A stretch of 64,000 bases of DNA from Prescottella defluvii (GCF_000738775.1 NZ_JPOC01000046.1:1-64000); one strand, 5' to 3'; positions 43,097-53,079 are shown, counted from the first letter of the stretch. The notes: generated from the letters alone by a model not told the origin. Numbers and translations: made by a program.

Positions 43097-46000
43097 GTGT
43101 CTCACGGCTTCGACACCCTCCTCGTCGCCAATCGCGGCGAGATCGCCTGCCGCATCATACGATCCGCTCGTACCCTCGGGCTCGAGACCGTCGCGGTGTA
43201 CTCCGACGCCGACGCGTCCGCGAAACATGTCGAGATGGCCGACACCGCCATCCGCCTCGGTCCTGCGCCCGCTGCCGAGTCGTATCTGCGCAGCGACCTG
43301 GTGATCGAGGCGGCGCTCGCGTCCGGTGCGGGCGCGATCCACCCCGGGTACGGATTCCTCTCGGAGAACGCCGAGTTCGCGGCCGCCGCCGAGCGCGCCG
43401 GCATCGCGTTCGTCGGTCCCACCCCGGATCAGCTGCGAGTGTTCGGCGACAAGCACACCGCGCGGGAGGCTGCGCGGGCCGTGGGTGTCCCGCTGGTCCC
43501 GGGTAGCGGTCTTCTCGCGTCGGTGGACGAGGCCCTGGCCGAGGCCGAGCGCATCGGCTACCCGGTGATGCTCAAGGCCGTCGGCGGGGGCGGCGGCATC
43601 GGCATGCAGGCGTGCTTCACCCCGGCGGCCCTCCGCGGGGCGTACGAGACGGTACAGCGCCTCGCGGCGGCGAACTTCTCGTCGTCGGGGGTCTTCCTCG
43701 AGCGCTTCATCGCCCGGGCCCGGCACATCGAGGTCCAGGTGTTCGGCGACGGCCGTGGCCGCACGTTGAGTCTCGGCACCCGCGACTGTTCGCTCCAGCG
43801 ACGCAACCAGAAGGTGGTCGAGGAGGCGCCGGCGTCGGGGCTGCCCGACCGTGTGGTGGATCGACTGTTGCGGTCGTCGCGCGAACTCGCGTCGTCCGTC
43901 GGCTACCGTTCGGCGGGCACCGTGGAGTTCGTGTACGACGTGGACCGCGGCGAGGCGTCGTTCCTGGAAATGAACACCCGCCTGCAGGTGGAACATCCGG
44001 TCACCGAGGAGGTCACCGGCGTCGATCTCGTGGAGTGGATGCTGCGGCTGGCGGGCGGCGACTCGCGAATGCTCGACGGCCTGCCCGATTCGGGACCGCC
44101 GATCACCGGGCACGCCGTCGAGGCCCGCGTGTACGCCGAGGATCCCGGGCACGACTACCGTCCGAGCGCCGGCACCCTGACGTCGGTGCAGTTTCCGGAG
44201 GCCGCTCGCATCGAGTCGTGGGTCGACACCGGCACCGAGGTGAGCGCGCACTACGACCCGATGCTCGCGAAGATCGTCACCCGCGGCACCACCCGCGGGG
44301 AGGCGTTCGCGAACCTCGGCGCCGCGTTGGCCGGGACGCACATGTACGGCGTGCAGACCAATCTGCCGCAGCTACGCCACGTCTGCGCGGGGCCGGTCAC
44401 CGAGTACACCACCGCATCCCTCGCGGACGTGCCGGCGACCGGGCCGCGCATCGACGTGCTGCGGGCCGGGACGATGACCACGGTGCAGGACCTCCCGGGC
44501 CGGATCGGGCTGTGGGAGGTGGGCATTCCGCCGTCGGGCCCGATGGACGACCTGTCGCTGCGCCTCGCCAACACCGCGGTCGGCAATCCGGTCGGTGCAC
44601 CCGGCCTCGAGTGCACATTGCAGGGACCGCGGCTCGTGTTCTCCGTGGCCGCGACCGTGTGCATCACGGGCGCCGACGTTCCGGTGACCGTCGACGGGCT
44701 CGAGGTCCCGATGTGGGAGCCGGTGACCATCGCGGCGGGCGCGACCCTCGACATCGGATCACCCACCGACACCGGGCTGCGCACGTACCTCGCGGTGCGC
44801 GGCGGACTGGACGCCCCGCTGTTCCACGGCAGCGCGTCGACGTTCACGCTCGGCGGCTTCGGCGGCATCACCGGCAAGGCGGTCGCGACCGGGGACGTGC
44901 TGGGGCTCCTCGATGCCACCGAGGGGCACACCGACCCGGCACCGGTGCCGCCCGACTCCCGCCCCGCATTCACCCACACCTGGCATCTCGCGGTCACCGA
45001 GGGGCCGCAGCCGTCGCCGTCGTACTTCACCGACGCGGACATGACGCAGTTCTACGGGACCACGTGGACCGTGGCGAGTCACGCGAACCGCACCGGTATC
45101 CGACTGGACGGCCCCAAACCCACGTGGTCACGCCCGGACGGTGGCGAGGCCGGCCTGCACCCGTCGAACCTGCACGACAACCCGTACAGCGTCGGCGCCC
45201 TCAACGTCTCGGGCGACACCCCGATCCTGTTGGGCCCGGACGGACCCAGCCTGGGCGGGTTCGCCTGCCCGCTGACGGTGGTGAGTGCGCACCGATGGAA
45301 GATGGGGCAGATCCGGCCCGGCGACGCGGTGCGCTTCGTCCCGGTCCCCGACGCGGACGCCGACGCGCTGCGACGCTCGGACGAGAAGCGCTCGAAGGAC
45401 GTTCCCGCAGTGCGGATCTCACGCGGTGACGGCGGGGTCCTGGCACGCACCGACGAGGGCGACGACCGCCCGGCCGTGGCGTATCTGCGCGCCGGAGACG
45501 ACAACGTGCTCGTCGAGTACGGCCCGATGGCACTGGACCTGGGTCTGCGGATGCGGGTGCACGCACTGTCGGAGGCGCTGGCGCAGACCCGGGTGCCGGG
45601 CCTGATCGACGTCACCCCCGGGGTGAGGTCGCTGCACCTGCACTTCGACCCGGACATCCTGCCGCAGTACCGGATCCTCGGTCTGCTCAAGGAACTCGAG
45701 GATCAGCTACCCGCGACGCACGACCTGGTGGTCCCGAGCCGGACCGTGCGACTCCCCCTGTCGTTCGACGATCCCTCCATCGCGGAGGCCCTCGACCGCT
45801 ACCGCAGCGGAGTCCGCGAGAGCGCCCCGTGGCTGCCGTCCAACACCGAGTTCATCCGTCGGATCAACGGATTCGACAGCGTCGACGACGTCCGCGCCGC
45901 CGTGTTCGATGCCGAGTACCTCGTCCTCGGTCTCGGCGACGTGTATCTCGGTGCTCCGCTGGCGGTTCCGCTCGATCCGCGTCATCGCCTGGTGACCACC

Positions 46001-46684
46001 AAGTACAACCCGGCCCGCACCTGGACGCCGTCGGACGCGGTGGGTATCGGCGGCAAGTACCTGTGCGTGTACGGCATGGAGTCGCCCGGTGGCTACCAGC
46101 TGATCGGCCGGACGGTCCCGATCTGGTCGGGATACCGGCAGCGGGCGCCGTTCGAGGCGGGCAAGCCGTGGCTCTTCCGATTCTTCGACCGGATCGTGTG
46201 GGAGCCGGTGACATCCGAGCAACTGACCGAGGCGCGGGCGCAGTCCCGAGCGGGCAGGTTCGATGTCGACATCAGTGAGGGCACGTTCGCGCTCGCCGAA
46301 CACCTGGCGTTCCTCGACACGAACGCCGACTCGATCGCCCGGTTCGAGGCACGACAGAACGCGGCCTTCGAGACGGAGAAGCGGGCGTGGCACGAGGCCG
46401 GCGAGTTCGACCGGACCGAGGCGGCACCCGCGTCCGAACCTGCGTCTGCCGCCGTCGACGTCCCACCGGGAGCGGTGGTGGTGGAGGCGCCGATGGTCGG
46501 AAACGTGTGGCGGGTGGAACTCACACCGGGGCAGCGTGTCTCCGCCGGAGATCCCGCGGTGATCCTGGAGGCCATGAAGCTGGAGATGCCGGTACCGTGC
46601 CCGGGCACGGGCACGGTACTCCAGGTCCTCGCGGAGCCGGGCGCCAAGGTGTCGCCCGGAACTCCGCTGGCCGTCATCGGCTGA
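43097..46684 (+). CDS. Urea carboxylase (possibly guanidine carboxylase)
   Basis: GTG 43097, with AAGGAG upstream, gives 1195 residues. The domains are biotin carboxylase (about 1-455; KAVGGGGGIGMQ, EMNTRLQVEHPVTE), a KipA/KipI-like carboxyltransferase (about 460-1120) and a C-terminal biotin carrier with biotinyl Lys1161 in EAMKLEMP. The layout is that of ATP- and biotin-dependent urea carboxylase, which makes allophanate. Close relatives carboxylate guanidine instead, and sequence overview alone cannot separate them. The urt operon before it favours urea. No allophanate hydrolase or urea-carboxylase-associated genes follow. Its 3' end overlaps the convergent CoA-ligase gene by 11 bp. Confidence 0.88.
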   Translation: MSHGFDTLLVANRGEIACRIIRSARTLGLETVAVYSDADASAKHVEMADTAIRLGPAPAAESYLRSDLVIEAALASGAGAIHPGYGFLSENAEFAAAAERAGIAFVGPTPDQLRVFGDKHTAREAARAVGVPLVPGSGLLASVDEALAEAERIGYPVMLKAVGGGGGIGMQACFTPAALRGAYETVQRLAAANFSSSGVFLERFIARARHIEVQVFGDGRGRTLSLGTRDCSLQRRNQKVVEEAPASGLPDRVVDRLLRSSRELASSVGYRSAGTVEFVYDVDRGEASFLEMNTRLQVEHPVTEEVTGVDLVEWMLRLAGGDSRMLDGLPDSGPPITGHAVEARVYAEDPGHDYRPSAGTLTSVQFPEAARIESWVDTGTEVSAHYDPMLAKIVTRGTTRGEAFANLGAALAGTHMYGVQTNLPQLRHVCAGPVTEYTTASLADVPATGPRIDVLRAGTMTTVQDLPGRIGLWEVGIPPSGPMDDLSLRLANTAVGNPVGAPGLECTLQGPRLVFSVAATVCITGADVPVTVDGLEVPMWEPVTIAAGATLDIGSPTDTGLRTYLAVRGGLDAPLFHGSASTFTLGGFGGITGKAVATGDVLGLLDATEGHTDPAPVPPDSRPAFTHTWHLAVTEGPQPSPSYFTDADMTQFYGTTWTVASHANRTGIRLDGPKPTWSRPDGGEAGLHPSNLHDNPYSVGALNVSGDTPILLGPDGPSLGGFACPLTVVSAHRWKMGQIRPGDAVRFVPVPDADADALRRSDEKRSKDVPAVRISRGDGGVLARTDEGDDRPAVAYLRAGDDNVLVEYGPMALDLGLRMRVHALSEALAQTRVPGLIDVTPGVRSLHLHFDPDILPQYRILGLLKELEDQLPATHDLVVPSRTVRLPLSFDDPSIAEALDRYRSGVRESAPWLPSNTEFIRRINGFDSVDDVRAAVFDAEYLVLGLGDVYLGAPLAVPLDPRHRLVTTKYNPARTWTPSDAVGIGGKYLCVYGMESPGGYQLIGRTVPIWSGYRQRAPFEAGKPWLFRFFDRIVWEPVTSEQLTEARAQSRAGRFDVDISEGTFALAEHLAFLDTNADSIARFEARQNAAFETEKRAWHEAGEFDRTEAAPASEPASAAVDVPPGAVVVEAPMVGNVWRVELTPGQRVSAGDPAVILEAMKLEMPVPCPGTGTVLQVLAEPGAKVSPGTPLAVIG

Positions 46685-48329
46685 GCCGAGCCTCCGCGAG
46701 TACCTTGACCTCCCCCTTGGCGACCTTTCCACCGGGCGCCAAAGGGAGGTGGTCGACGGTGACGACGTGCTCGGGGATGTATTCGCGGGTGACCCCCTGC
46801 CCCGCGAGCCACGCCGACAACTCGTCGGCGGTCAGCTCGACGCCGTCGGCGGTCACCACCACGGCGCACACCTTCTCACCGAACAGCGCATCGTGCACAC
46901 CGACCACCGCGACCATCGCGATCGCCGGGTGGGCCCGCACGAACTCCTCGACCTCGACGGCCGAGATGTTCTTGCCACCGCGGATGATGATGTCCGCCTT
47001 GCGGCCCACGACCCGGACGCGCCCCGCGGCGTCGATCTCGACGATGTCGCCCAGCAGCATCCAGCCGTCGTCGGTGTACAACTCGGCGTTGGCGGCGTCG
47101 TCGTCCCAGTAGCCGTGGCACATGAGCGGGCCGTTCACGCCGGGCTGCCCGCGGCGCTCGTCCCCGAGCACCTCGACGCCGGCGTCGTCGAACACCCGCA
47201 CCTGCATGGCGTCGAGCACGTACCCGCAGGTGCGCAGGCGGGTGTCGGAGTCGTCGTCGACGGTGGTGACGCTCACCGCACCGGTCTCGTTGGAGCCGTA
47301 GAACTGCAGTACCGCCGCCCCGGTGCGCTCCTCGAACGCGAGCGCCTCGGAGTACGGGACCGCCTCACCGCCGGTGAACATCGCCCGCAGTGCGCCCAGG
47401 TCCGCCTCACGGCCGCGGTCGGAACGCAGCAACATCTTGAACTGTGTACTGACACAATTGAGGACGGTCACCCGCTCGCGCTCGAGCAGGTCGATCATGG
47501 TGTCCGCGTTGAACCGCTCGAGCACCACGTTGGGTGCGCCCAGCAGCGCCGGCAGGAAATGCGACGTCCACAGACCGAATCCGAACGGCGCCGGTACCGC
47601 GCCGAAGAAGACGTCGTCGCCGGTGATGTTGCCGGCGCGGGCGGCCACCTCGGAGAAGCCGATCCACCGATGCTCGGTCTGGGTCACCAGTTTCGGCAGA
47701 CCGGTCGTGCCGGACGTGGAGTTGAGCATCGACACGTCGTGGATGCCGAAACGCGGGCTGGTCGCGTCGAACCGTCGGTCGGCGACCGTGGTCGGTGTCC
47801 CGGCGATGTCCTCGACCACGACGGACCCCAGGTCGTCGACGTAGACGACGTATTCGGGACCGCCGGTGCGCTCGCGGAGCTCGGCGACGAGCGGCGCGGT
47901 GTCCTGGCCGCGCATCGTCCGCGCGGTGACCAGTACCCGGCAGTCCGCGCGAGTCGTCAGGTGCGCCACTTCCTTGATCCCGGAACGGGATCCGATGCCC
48001 ACGGCGATCCGGCCGGTTCGGTATGCGGCGCACAGGGCTGCGTGGAAGACCATGGTGTCGGGCAGGTACAGCGCGACCGCACCGGGTTCGATGTCGCCGT
48101 CACGCTCGGCCAGCGCCGCCAGCGCGGACGCGATCCGGTCGGCGGTCGCGTCGTAGCTGGCCCACGAAATGCGGGCGTCGGGGGTGATGAACGCGAGGTG
48201 GTCCGGGATGGTGAGTGCCCAGTGCCGCACGAGCTCACTGATGCTCAGGTCGGCGAACTTCTCGGGCGCGGAGGCGAAGTCGCCGACCGCGATGTCGAGT
48301 GTCGTCGTGATGTTTCCCATCGAGCTCAC
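46674..48329 (-). CDS. AMP-dependent acyl-CoA synthetase/ligase
   Basis: GTG 48329 overlaps the stop of the upstream ABC gene (GTGA); 551 residues. Adenylation motifs are STSGTTGLPKLVTQ (P-loop), FYGSNETGA (A5), DGWMLLGDIVEIDAAGRVRVVGRKADIIIRGGKNIS (A7-A8, landmarks LLGDIVE and GRKADIIIRGGKN) and the C-terminal lysine in APGGKVAKGEV. It should activate a carboxylic acid to its CoA thioester. Being last in the ABC-importer operon, it probably acts on the imported compound. Confidence 0.9.
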   Translation of the reverse strand: MSSMGNITTTLDIAVGDFASAPEKFADLSISELVRHWALTIPDHLAFITPDARISWASYDATADRIASALAALAERDGDIEPGAVALYLPDTMVFHAALCAAYRTGRIAVGIGSRSGIKEVAHLTTRADCRVLVTARTMRGQDTAPLVAELRERTGGPEYVVYVDDLGSVVVEDIAGTPTTVADRRFDATSPRFGIHDVSMLNSTSGTTGLPKLVTQTEHRWIGFSEVAARAGNITGDDVFFGAVPAPFGFGLWTSHFLPALLGAPNVVLERFNADTMIDLLERERVTVLNCVSTQFKMLLRSDRGREADLGALRAMFTGGEAVPYSEALAFEERTGAAVLQFYGSNETGAVSVTTVDDDSDTRLRTCGYVLDAMQVRVFDDAGVEVLGDERRGQPGVNGPLMCHGYWDDDAANAELYTDDGWMLLGDIVEIDAAGRVRVVGRKADIIIRGGKNISAVEVEEFVRAHPAIAMVAVVGVHDALFGEKVCAVVVTADGVELTADELSAWLAGQGVTREYIPEHVVTVDHLPLAPGGKVAKGEVKVLAEARLSR

Positions 48330-49039
48330 TTTCCCACCGTCGTTTCCAGGACACCCATCGACTGCTTGTAGGCGGCGTCGAGCGAGTCGGCGTCGGGCCG
48401 GGTGTCGATGATCCGGCCGCGCTGCATGACGTAACCGCGCTGCACCACCGGTTTGAGGGCGGCCAGCGACGGTTCGGCCACCAGCACCGTGACCCCCTCC
48501 GCGGCGAGATCGCCGACCAGCGAGCGCAGCTCGGCGACGATCTTCGGCGCCAGACCGGTCATCATCTCGTCGAGCAGCAGGACCTTCGGTGTCGACAGCA
48601 GTGCCCGGCCGAGCACCAGCATCTGCTGCTCTCCACCGCTGAGCACGCCCGCGTAGCTGCGCGCACGTTCACGCAGCACCGGGAACCGTTCGAACGCCGA
48701 CTCCACCGCGTCCTTCTTCAGGCCCTGCAGGTCGGCACCGACCTGGAGATTCTCGAGCACCGACATCTTCATGAACAGCTGCCGGCCCTGCGGGACGTAC
48801 GCGAATCCCTCCCGCACCCGCTGCAGCGCCGACAGCGCGTCGACGCGGCGACCGTCCACCGACACCTCGCCGGTACCGCGCACCGAGCCGTACACGGCCC
48901 CGAACAGGCTGGACTTGCCGGCGCCGTTGGGGCCGACGATCGCGGTCACCGTGCCGGCCGTGGCCGTGAACGAGACACCGTCGACGGCGACCGCCGACCC
49001 GTACCGGACCCGCAGGTCCTTCACGTCGAGCGTGGTCAT
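48326..49039 (-). CDS. Branched-chain-type ABC transporter ATP-binding protein (LivF-like)
   Basis: ATG 49039 overlaps the LivG-like stop (ATGA); 237 residues. Walker A GPNGAGKSS, signature VLSGGEQQMLVLGRAL, Walker B VLLLDEMMTGLAP. The Met-Met in place of the usual PS/PT after DE is a small variation. It is part of the TetR-controlled importer operon. Confidence 0.9.
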   Translation of the reverse strand: MTTLDVKDLRVRYGSAVAVDGVSFTATAGTVTAIVGPNGAGKSSLFGAVYGSVRGTGEVSVDGRRVDALSALQRVREGFAYVPQGRQLFMKMSVLENLQVGADLQGLKKDAVESAFERFPVLRERARSYAGVLSGGEQQMLVLGRALLSTPKVLLLDEMMTGLAPKIVAELRSLVGDLAAEGVTVLVAEPSLAALKPVVQRGYVMQRGRIIDTRPDADSLDAAYKQSMGVLETTVGK

Positions 49040-49812
49040 GAGTTTTCCTCTCCTGCCCCGAAGTACACCTCGCGCATCGCGTCGCTCGCGAGACATTCGA
49101 CGGGTTCGCCGTGGAAGGCGACCGCACCGAAGTCCAACAGCACGATGGTCGTCGCGAGTTCGGCGATGAGGTCGACGTTGTGGTCGACCAGCACGACGCC
49201 GCGGCCCTGCGCCTGGATCTTGCGGACCGCACCGGCGATCGCGGCGATGCCGGTGTGGTCCGCGCCCGCGAACGGCTCGTCGAGCAGCAGGACCTGCGGG
49301 GCGGTCGCCATGGCGCGCGCCACCTCGACCAGTCGCTGGCCGCCCAGGCTCAGTTCGCCGCACTCGCTGGTGGTGTCGTCGATCGCGTACTCGTGCGCTA
49401 CCGCGCGGGCACGGTCGGCGGTGGCATCCCAGTTCTCGAACGGTCCCTTGAGCGCCCACCACAGCGAGTGCAGCGGTGAGCGCATCCGCCGGCCGTACAG
49501 CGCGGGGACGATGTTCTCGACCGCGCTCAACTCCAGTGCCAGCTGCGGATGCTGGAAGGTCCGTGACAGTCCCTGCCGCGCCCGCTTCTCGCTCGGTCCG
49601 TCGAGCACACGCCCGGCCAGCGTGACGGTGCCGGCGTCGGCCTTCTGGGTGCCGAAGATGCAGTCCACCAGTGTGGTCTTGCCGGCGCCGTTGGGGCCGA
49701 CGAGGCCGACGACCTCGCCGGGCGCGACGGTGAACGAGACGTTGTCGACGGCGCGGACGCCACCGTAGTTCTTGGTGAGCCCGGAGACCTCGAGCAGTGC
49801 ACTGCCGGTCAT
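49036..49812 (-). CDS. Branched-chain-type ABC transporter ATP-binding protein (LivG-like)
   Basis: 258 residues; Walker A GPNGAGKTTLV, signature ELSLGGQRLVEVARAM (LivG-type variant), Walker B VLLLDEPFAGADHTGI. It starts at ATG 49812, overlapping the LivM-like stop by four bases. Confidence 0.9.
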   Translation of the reverse strand: MTGSALLEVSGLTKNYGGVRAVDNVSFTVAPGEVVGLVGPNGAGKTTLVDCIFGTQKADAGTVTLAGRVLDGPSEKRARQGLSRTFQHPQLALELSAVENIVPALYGRRMRSPLHSLWWALKGPFENWDATADRARAVAHEYAIDDTTSECGELSLGGQRLVEVARAMATAPQVLLLDEPFAGADHTGIAAIAGAVRKIQAQGRGVVLVDHNVDLIAELATTIVLLDFGAVAFHGEPVECLASDAMREVYFGAGEENS

Positions 49813-50855
49813 GAGCGATCACGTCCTTCCTCGGCCGAGCCGGACTTCGTCGAACCGGTGAGGCGAGCGAATGCCGCGGAGATCCAGCCGATCACGCCGC
49901 TGGGGGCGACGACGAGGATCAGCAGCACCGCGATCGCCAGCAGCAGCTCACCGCTGCCCTGGTAGCCGGGCATGTTGAGGGTCACGATGACCACAATCAG
50001 CGCACCGAGCGGTGCACCCCACGCGCTGTTGCGCCCGCCGATGATCGGCATGAAGATCGCCAGGAACACGATGCTCAGGGTGAACGTCTCGGGGGTGACG
50101 GCCTGCACCGAGACGGTGAACAGCGACCCGCCGGTCGACGCGATGGCCGCGCCGATCGCGAGCGCGATCACCGTCAGGTGCGCGGGATTCACTCCGGACG
50201 ACCGGGCGGCGTTCTTGTTGTCGCGCGCCGCCCGCAGCGTCAGACCCCACACCGACTTGCGGAGTCGGTCGACGATCACGGCGATCACGCAGACGAACAG
50301 GATCGCGAGCACGACGAGCGTGTACCGCGGAGGCTGCCAGCCGAACAGGGTGAGGGCCTCGACGCCGGAGATACCGGCCGAGCCGCCGGTGAAGGCGGGT
50401 CCGTCGATGAGCCAGTGCTCGAACGCGATTCCGAACAGCAGGGTGACGGCGGCGAGGTAGAAGCCGGACAGCTTCTGCGTCGCGAGCGCCAGGATTACCG
50501 CGACCACCGCGGCCACGAGGGAGCCGATCACCCAGCCCCACCACATCGACAGCCCGGTCTTCACCGAGATCAGGGCGACGGAGTACGCGCCGATCGCGGC
50601 GTACGCACTGTAGGCCATCGACAGCGACCCGGCCATGACGAACGGGATGTACATGCCGAGCGCGATGAGGGAGTACGTGGCGGCGAGGAACACCAGGTCC
50701 TGCCGGTACAGGCTCGGGCCCATCCACAGCAGCACGCCGGCGACCACCGCGAGGGTGATCCCCACTTCGACGGCGATGTTCTTCAACGAGCGGTCGGCCC
50801 GCGCGGATCGGGCCGGTGCGGCCGATTCCGGTTTCCGTGACGTGGCGGTCGACAT
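49809..50855 (-). CDS. Branched-chain-type ABC transporter permease (LivM-like)
   Basis: ATG 50855 touches the LivH-like stop (TGATG); 348 residues. A cytosolic N-terminal extension is followed by about nine membrane helices with GSLSMAYSAYAAIGAYS and the coupling loop LRAARDNKNAARSSGVNP. Typical LivM architecture; substrate unknown. The larger open frame upstream to 51587 belongs to a shadow of LivH. Confidence 0.9.
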   Translation of the reverse strand: MSTATSRKPESAAPARSARADRSLKNIAVEVGITLAVVAGVLLWMGPSLYRQDLVFLAATYSLIALGMYIPFVMAGSLSMAYSAYAAIGAYSVALISVKTGLSMWWGWVIGSLVAAVVAVILALATQKLSGFYLAAVTLLFGIAFEHWLIDGPAFTGGSAGISGVEALTLFGWQPPRYTLVVLAILFVCVIAVIVDRLRKSVWGLTLRAARDNKNAARSSGVNPAHLTVIALAIGAAIASTGGSLFTVSVQAVTPETFTLSIVFLAIFMPIIGGRNSAWGAPLGALIVVIVTLNMPGYQGSGELLLAIAVLLILVVAPSGVIGWISAAFARLTGSTKSGSAEEGRDRS

Positions 50856-51730
50856 CAGACGCGCACCTTCCTCGAGAGCATGCCCTCCGGCCGGAAGGCG
50901 AAGAACACCAATGCGATCAGCAGGATCGCGGTCTGTGCGGCGCTGGCACCGAAGTAGTAGGGCGCGAACACCTGGACGAAGCCCAGCAGCAGGCCGCCGA
51001 TCAGCGGCGCCCAGCTGCGGCCCGTGCCGCCGATGACGAGGGCGATGAACGCCGTCAGCGTCCACGACAGGCCGCTGGTGAACTGCACACCGGACTTGGA
51101 TGCGAACAGCAGCCCGGCGATCGCCGCGATCAGGCCGGCGACGGTGAACGCCACCAGGCGCACCCGGTTCACCGGGAGACCCAGCACGCGGGCCGCCTCC
51201 GGGTTGTCGCCCACCGCGCGCAGCAGCCGTCCGGTCTGCGAGGTCTGCAGCCACACCCCGACCGCGACGAACACCAGTGCGGTACCGGCGATCAGGACGA
51301 TCGACGAGCTGTCGACGGTGGCACCGGCGACGCTGATCGGCTGGAAGTCGAACAGCTTCTGCCCCGGCAGCGGGGTGCGGCCGAAGACGGTGCCGGCCAG
51401 CTGCTGCACCGCGAACAGCACCGCGGTGACCGCGACCAGTGCGGGCAGTTCGCCGCGGCCGGAACGCTTCTGGACCGGCTGGACGACGAGCTTCTCGGTG
51501 ATCACCGACAGCGCCATGCCGACGCCGAGTCCGAGCAGCAGCGCGAGCCATAACGGGACGCCGTAGTCGACGACGACGAAACTGCACGCCATGGCGGCAG
51601 CCATCGCATACGGGCCCATCGCGAAGTTGAAGAAGTCCGCACCCACCACGACCAGGTACATGCCGAGGGCGATGAGCGAGAAGAAGGCGCCGATCTCGAG
51701 AGCGGCGAGCCAGAGTTGTGCGTCAGTCAT
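50855..51730 (-). CDS. Branched-chain-type ABC transporter permease (LivH-like)
   Basis: ATG 51730 gives 291 residues with about eight membrane helices. The loop RAVGDNPEAARVLGLPVNRV contacts the ATPases, and GADFFNFAMGPYAMAAA replaces the usual NFAHG motif (here NFAMG). It lies 16 bases after the binding-protein gene. Confidence 0.9.
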   Translation of the reverse strand: MTDAQLWLAALEIGAFFSLIALGMYLVVVGADFFNFAMGPYAMAAAMACSFVVVDYGVPLWLALLLGLGVGMALSVITEKLVVQPVQKRSGRGELPALVAVTAVLFAVQQLAGTVFGRTPLPGQKLFDFQPISVAGATVDSSSIVLIAGTALVFVAVGVWLQTSQTGRLLRAVGDNPEAARVLGLPVNRVRLVAFTVAGLIAAIAGLLFASKSGVQFTSGLSWTLTAFIALVIGGTGRSWAPLIGGLLLGFVQVFAPYYFGASAAQTAILLIALVFFAFRPEGMLSRKVRV

Positions 51731-51746
51731 GCTTGTGTCTCCTTCG

Positions 51747-52940
51747 TCAGCCGCACGGAGGCTGGTAGGACGCCCACGGCCCGTCGGGCTTGTTGTCGGG
51801 CCCGAACTCGACGAGCACCAGGCCACACAGGCTGTCGGGCGCGAGGTGGTCGCCGGGGCCGTACGACAGCGTCAGACCTTCCTGTCCGAACGTCGCGGGG
51901 ATCCCGGACACCTGCTGCAGCGCGTCGCGAACCTTGTTGCGGTCGGTGTGGTCGCCGGCGATCTCGAACGCGCGCTTGAGCATCATGACGGCGTCGTAGG
52001 CCTGCGCGTCGTAGGCGGTGAGCTGATAGTCGGCACCCTTGACCTTGCGGACCTGCTCGGTGAATGCGGCTGTGCGCGTGTTGTTCTCACTGAGGCTGCC
52101 CATGTAGACCATGCCGGCGAGAGCGCCGGGGTCGGCCAGCGCCCAGGACTTGGGCTGGTTGCCGATCGACGCGAGCGAGAAGCGCTGCGCCTCCGGATAG
52201 ATCTTCGCGAGCGTGTTGTGTGCGAGGATCTCGAAGTTTCCACCGATGCTGGCGACGAGGATCGCGTCGGGCTTGGAGCCGGTCACCCGGGAGGCCTGCG
52301 CGGTGAGGTCGGCGGCGTCGACGGGCGCCTTCTCGACGGCGGTGACGTCGGCGCACTCCTCGAGCGCGGGACGCAGCGTCTTGATGATGCCGTCGATCGA
52401 GGCGCTGGCGTCACCGAGGATGCCGAGCGTCTTGTAGCCCATCTTCTCGAACGCGCCGCAGTACACCTCGGCGTACTGCTTGAGGGAGTTCGGGATCATG
52501 AACGCGTAGTCGTTGTCCGGCGCGGTTGCGAACGCGTCGGACAGCACGACCGGGGCGATCGCCGGGATCTCGGACTGCTGCAGTACCGACTTCGCCTGGA
52601 TCACCGAGCCGGAACCGGTGGCGAGGAGGACCGCACTCGCACCCTGGTCGACGAGTTTGCGGATGATCGACGGCGTCTTCGTGGGACTGGACTCGTCGTT
52701 CTCGACCACCAACCGGACCGGCTTGCCGTTGATGCCGCCGTCGGCGTTGAGGAGGTCGACGGTGAGCCGGACCGTACTGCCGGCGATGGTGCTGTACGAC
52801 GCACCCGGCCCGGTCGAATCCTCGTCGAGGCCGATCACGATCTCGTCGGGCGACATCTCGCCCGCGGACGCGCATCCCGCCACGCCCAGAGTTCCCACTG
52901 CGGCGGCCACCGCCAACGCGGCGACCCTTCCGATTCTCAC
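51747..52940 (-). CDS. ABC transporter substrate-binding lipoprotein (LivK-like)
   Basis: GTG 52940 with GGGAG six bases upstream gives 397 residues; the frame is open to 53192 through the operator, which is not coding. The lipoprotein signal ends at GVAGC (Cys23). The body is a type I binding fold (DEIVIGLDEDSTGPGASYS, INGKPVRLVVENDESSP). It is the first gene of the importer operon. The ligand is unknown; the operon's CoA ligase suggests a carboxylic acid. Confidence 0.88.
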   Translation of the reverse strand: MRIGRVAALAVAAAVGTLGVAGCASAGEMSPDEIVIGLDEDSTGPGASYSTIAGSTVRLTVDLLNADGGINGKPVRLVVENDESSPTKTPSIIRKLVDQGASAVLLATGSGSVIQAKSVLQQSEIPAIAPVVLSDAFATAPDNDYAFMIPNSLKQYAEVYCGAFEKMGYKTLGILGDASASIDGIIKTLRPALEECADVTAVEKAPVDAADLTAQASRVTGSKPDAILVASIGGNFEILAHNTLAKIYPEAQRFSLASIGNQPKSWALADPGALAGMVYMGSLSENNTRTAAFTEQVRKVKGADYQLTAYDAQAYDAVMMLKRAFEIAGDHTDRNKVRDALQQVSGIPATFGQEGLTLSYGPGDHLAPDSLCGLVLVEFGPDNKPDGPWASYQPPCG

Positions 52941-52987
52941 AACAGACTCCCGTCTCCCACGCCAGCCTTCAAGCGTTTGATCAACCA

Positions 52988-53001
52988 AACAAGTGCTTGA
53001 T
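52988..53001. promoter_or_regulatory. KstR2-type operator before the importer operon
   Basis: AACAAGTGCTTGAT fits the KstR2 consensus AnCAAGnnCTTGnT at every fixed position. It lies 47 bases upstream of the binding-protein gene. A second palindrome, TTGATCAA, is at 52977-52984. Confidence 0.65.
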
Positions 53002-53079
53002 TGACGACTCGGGGCAGAAGTATGCCCCGGGTCACATTCGGAAGTCAACGCGGGGTGATCGCCCAGGCCGGGAGCGGGA

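Noticed and set aside
42956-44341. Long minus-strand open frame of 461 codons opposite the urea carboxylase
   Set aside because: It is an antisense shadow produced by high third-position GC. Its product is His/Arg/Gly-rich without any family pattern and lies opposite a clearly coding biotin carboxylase domain.
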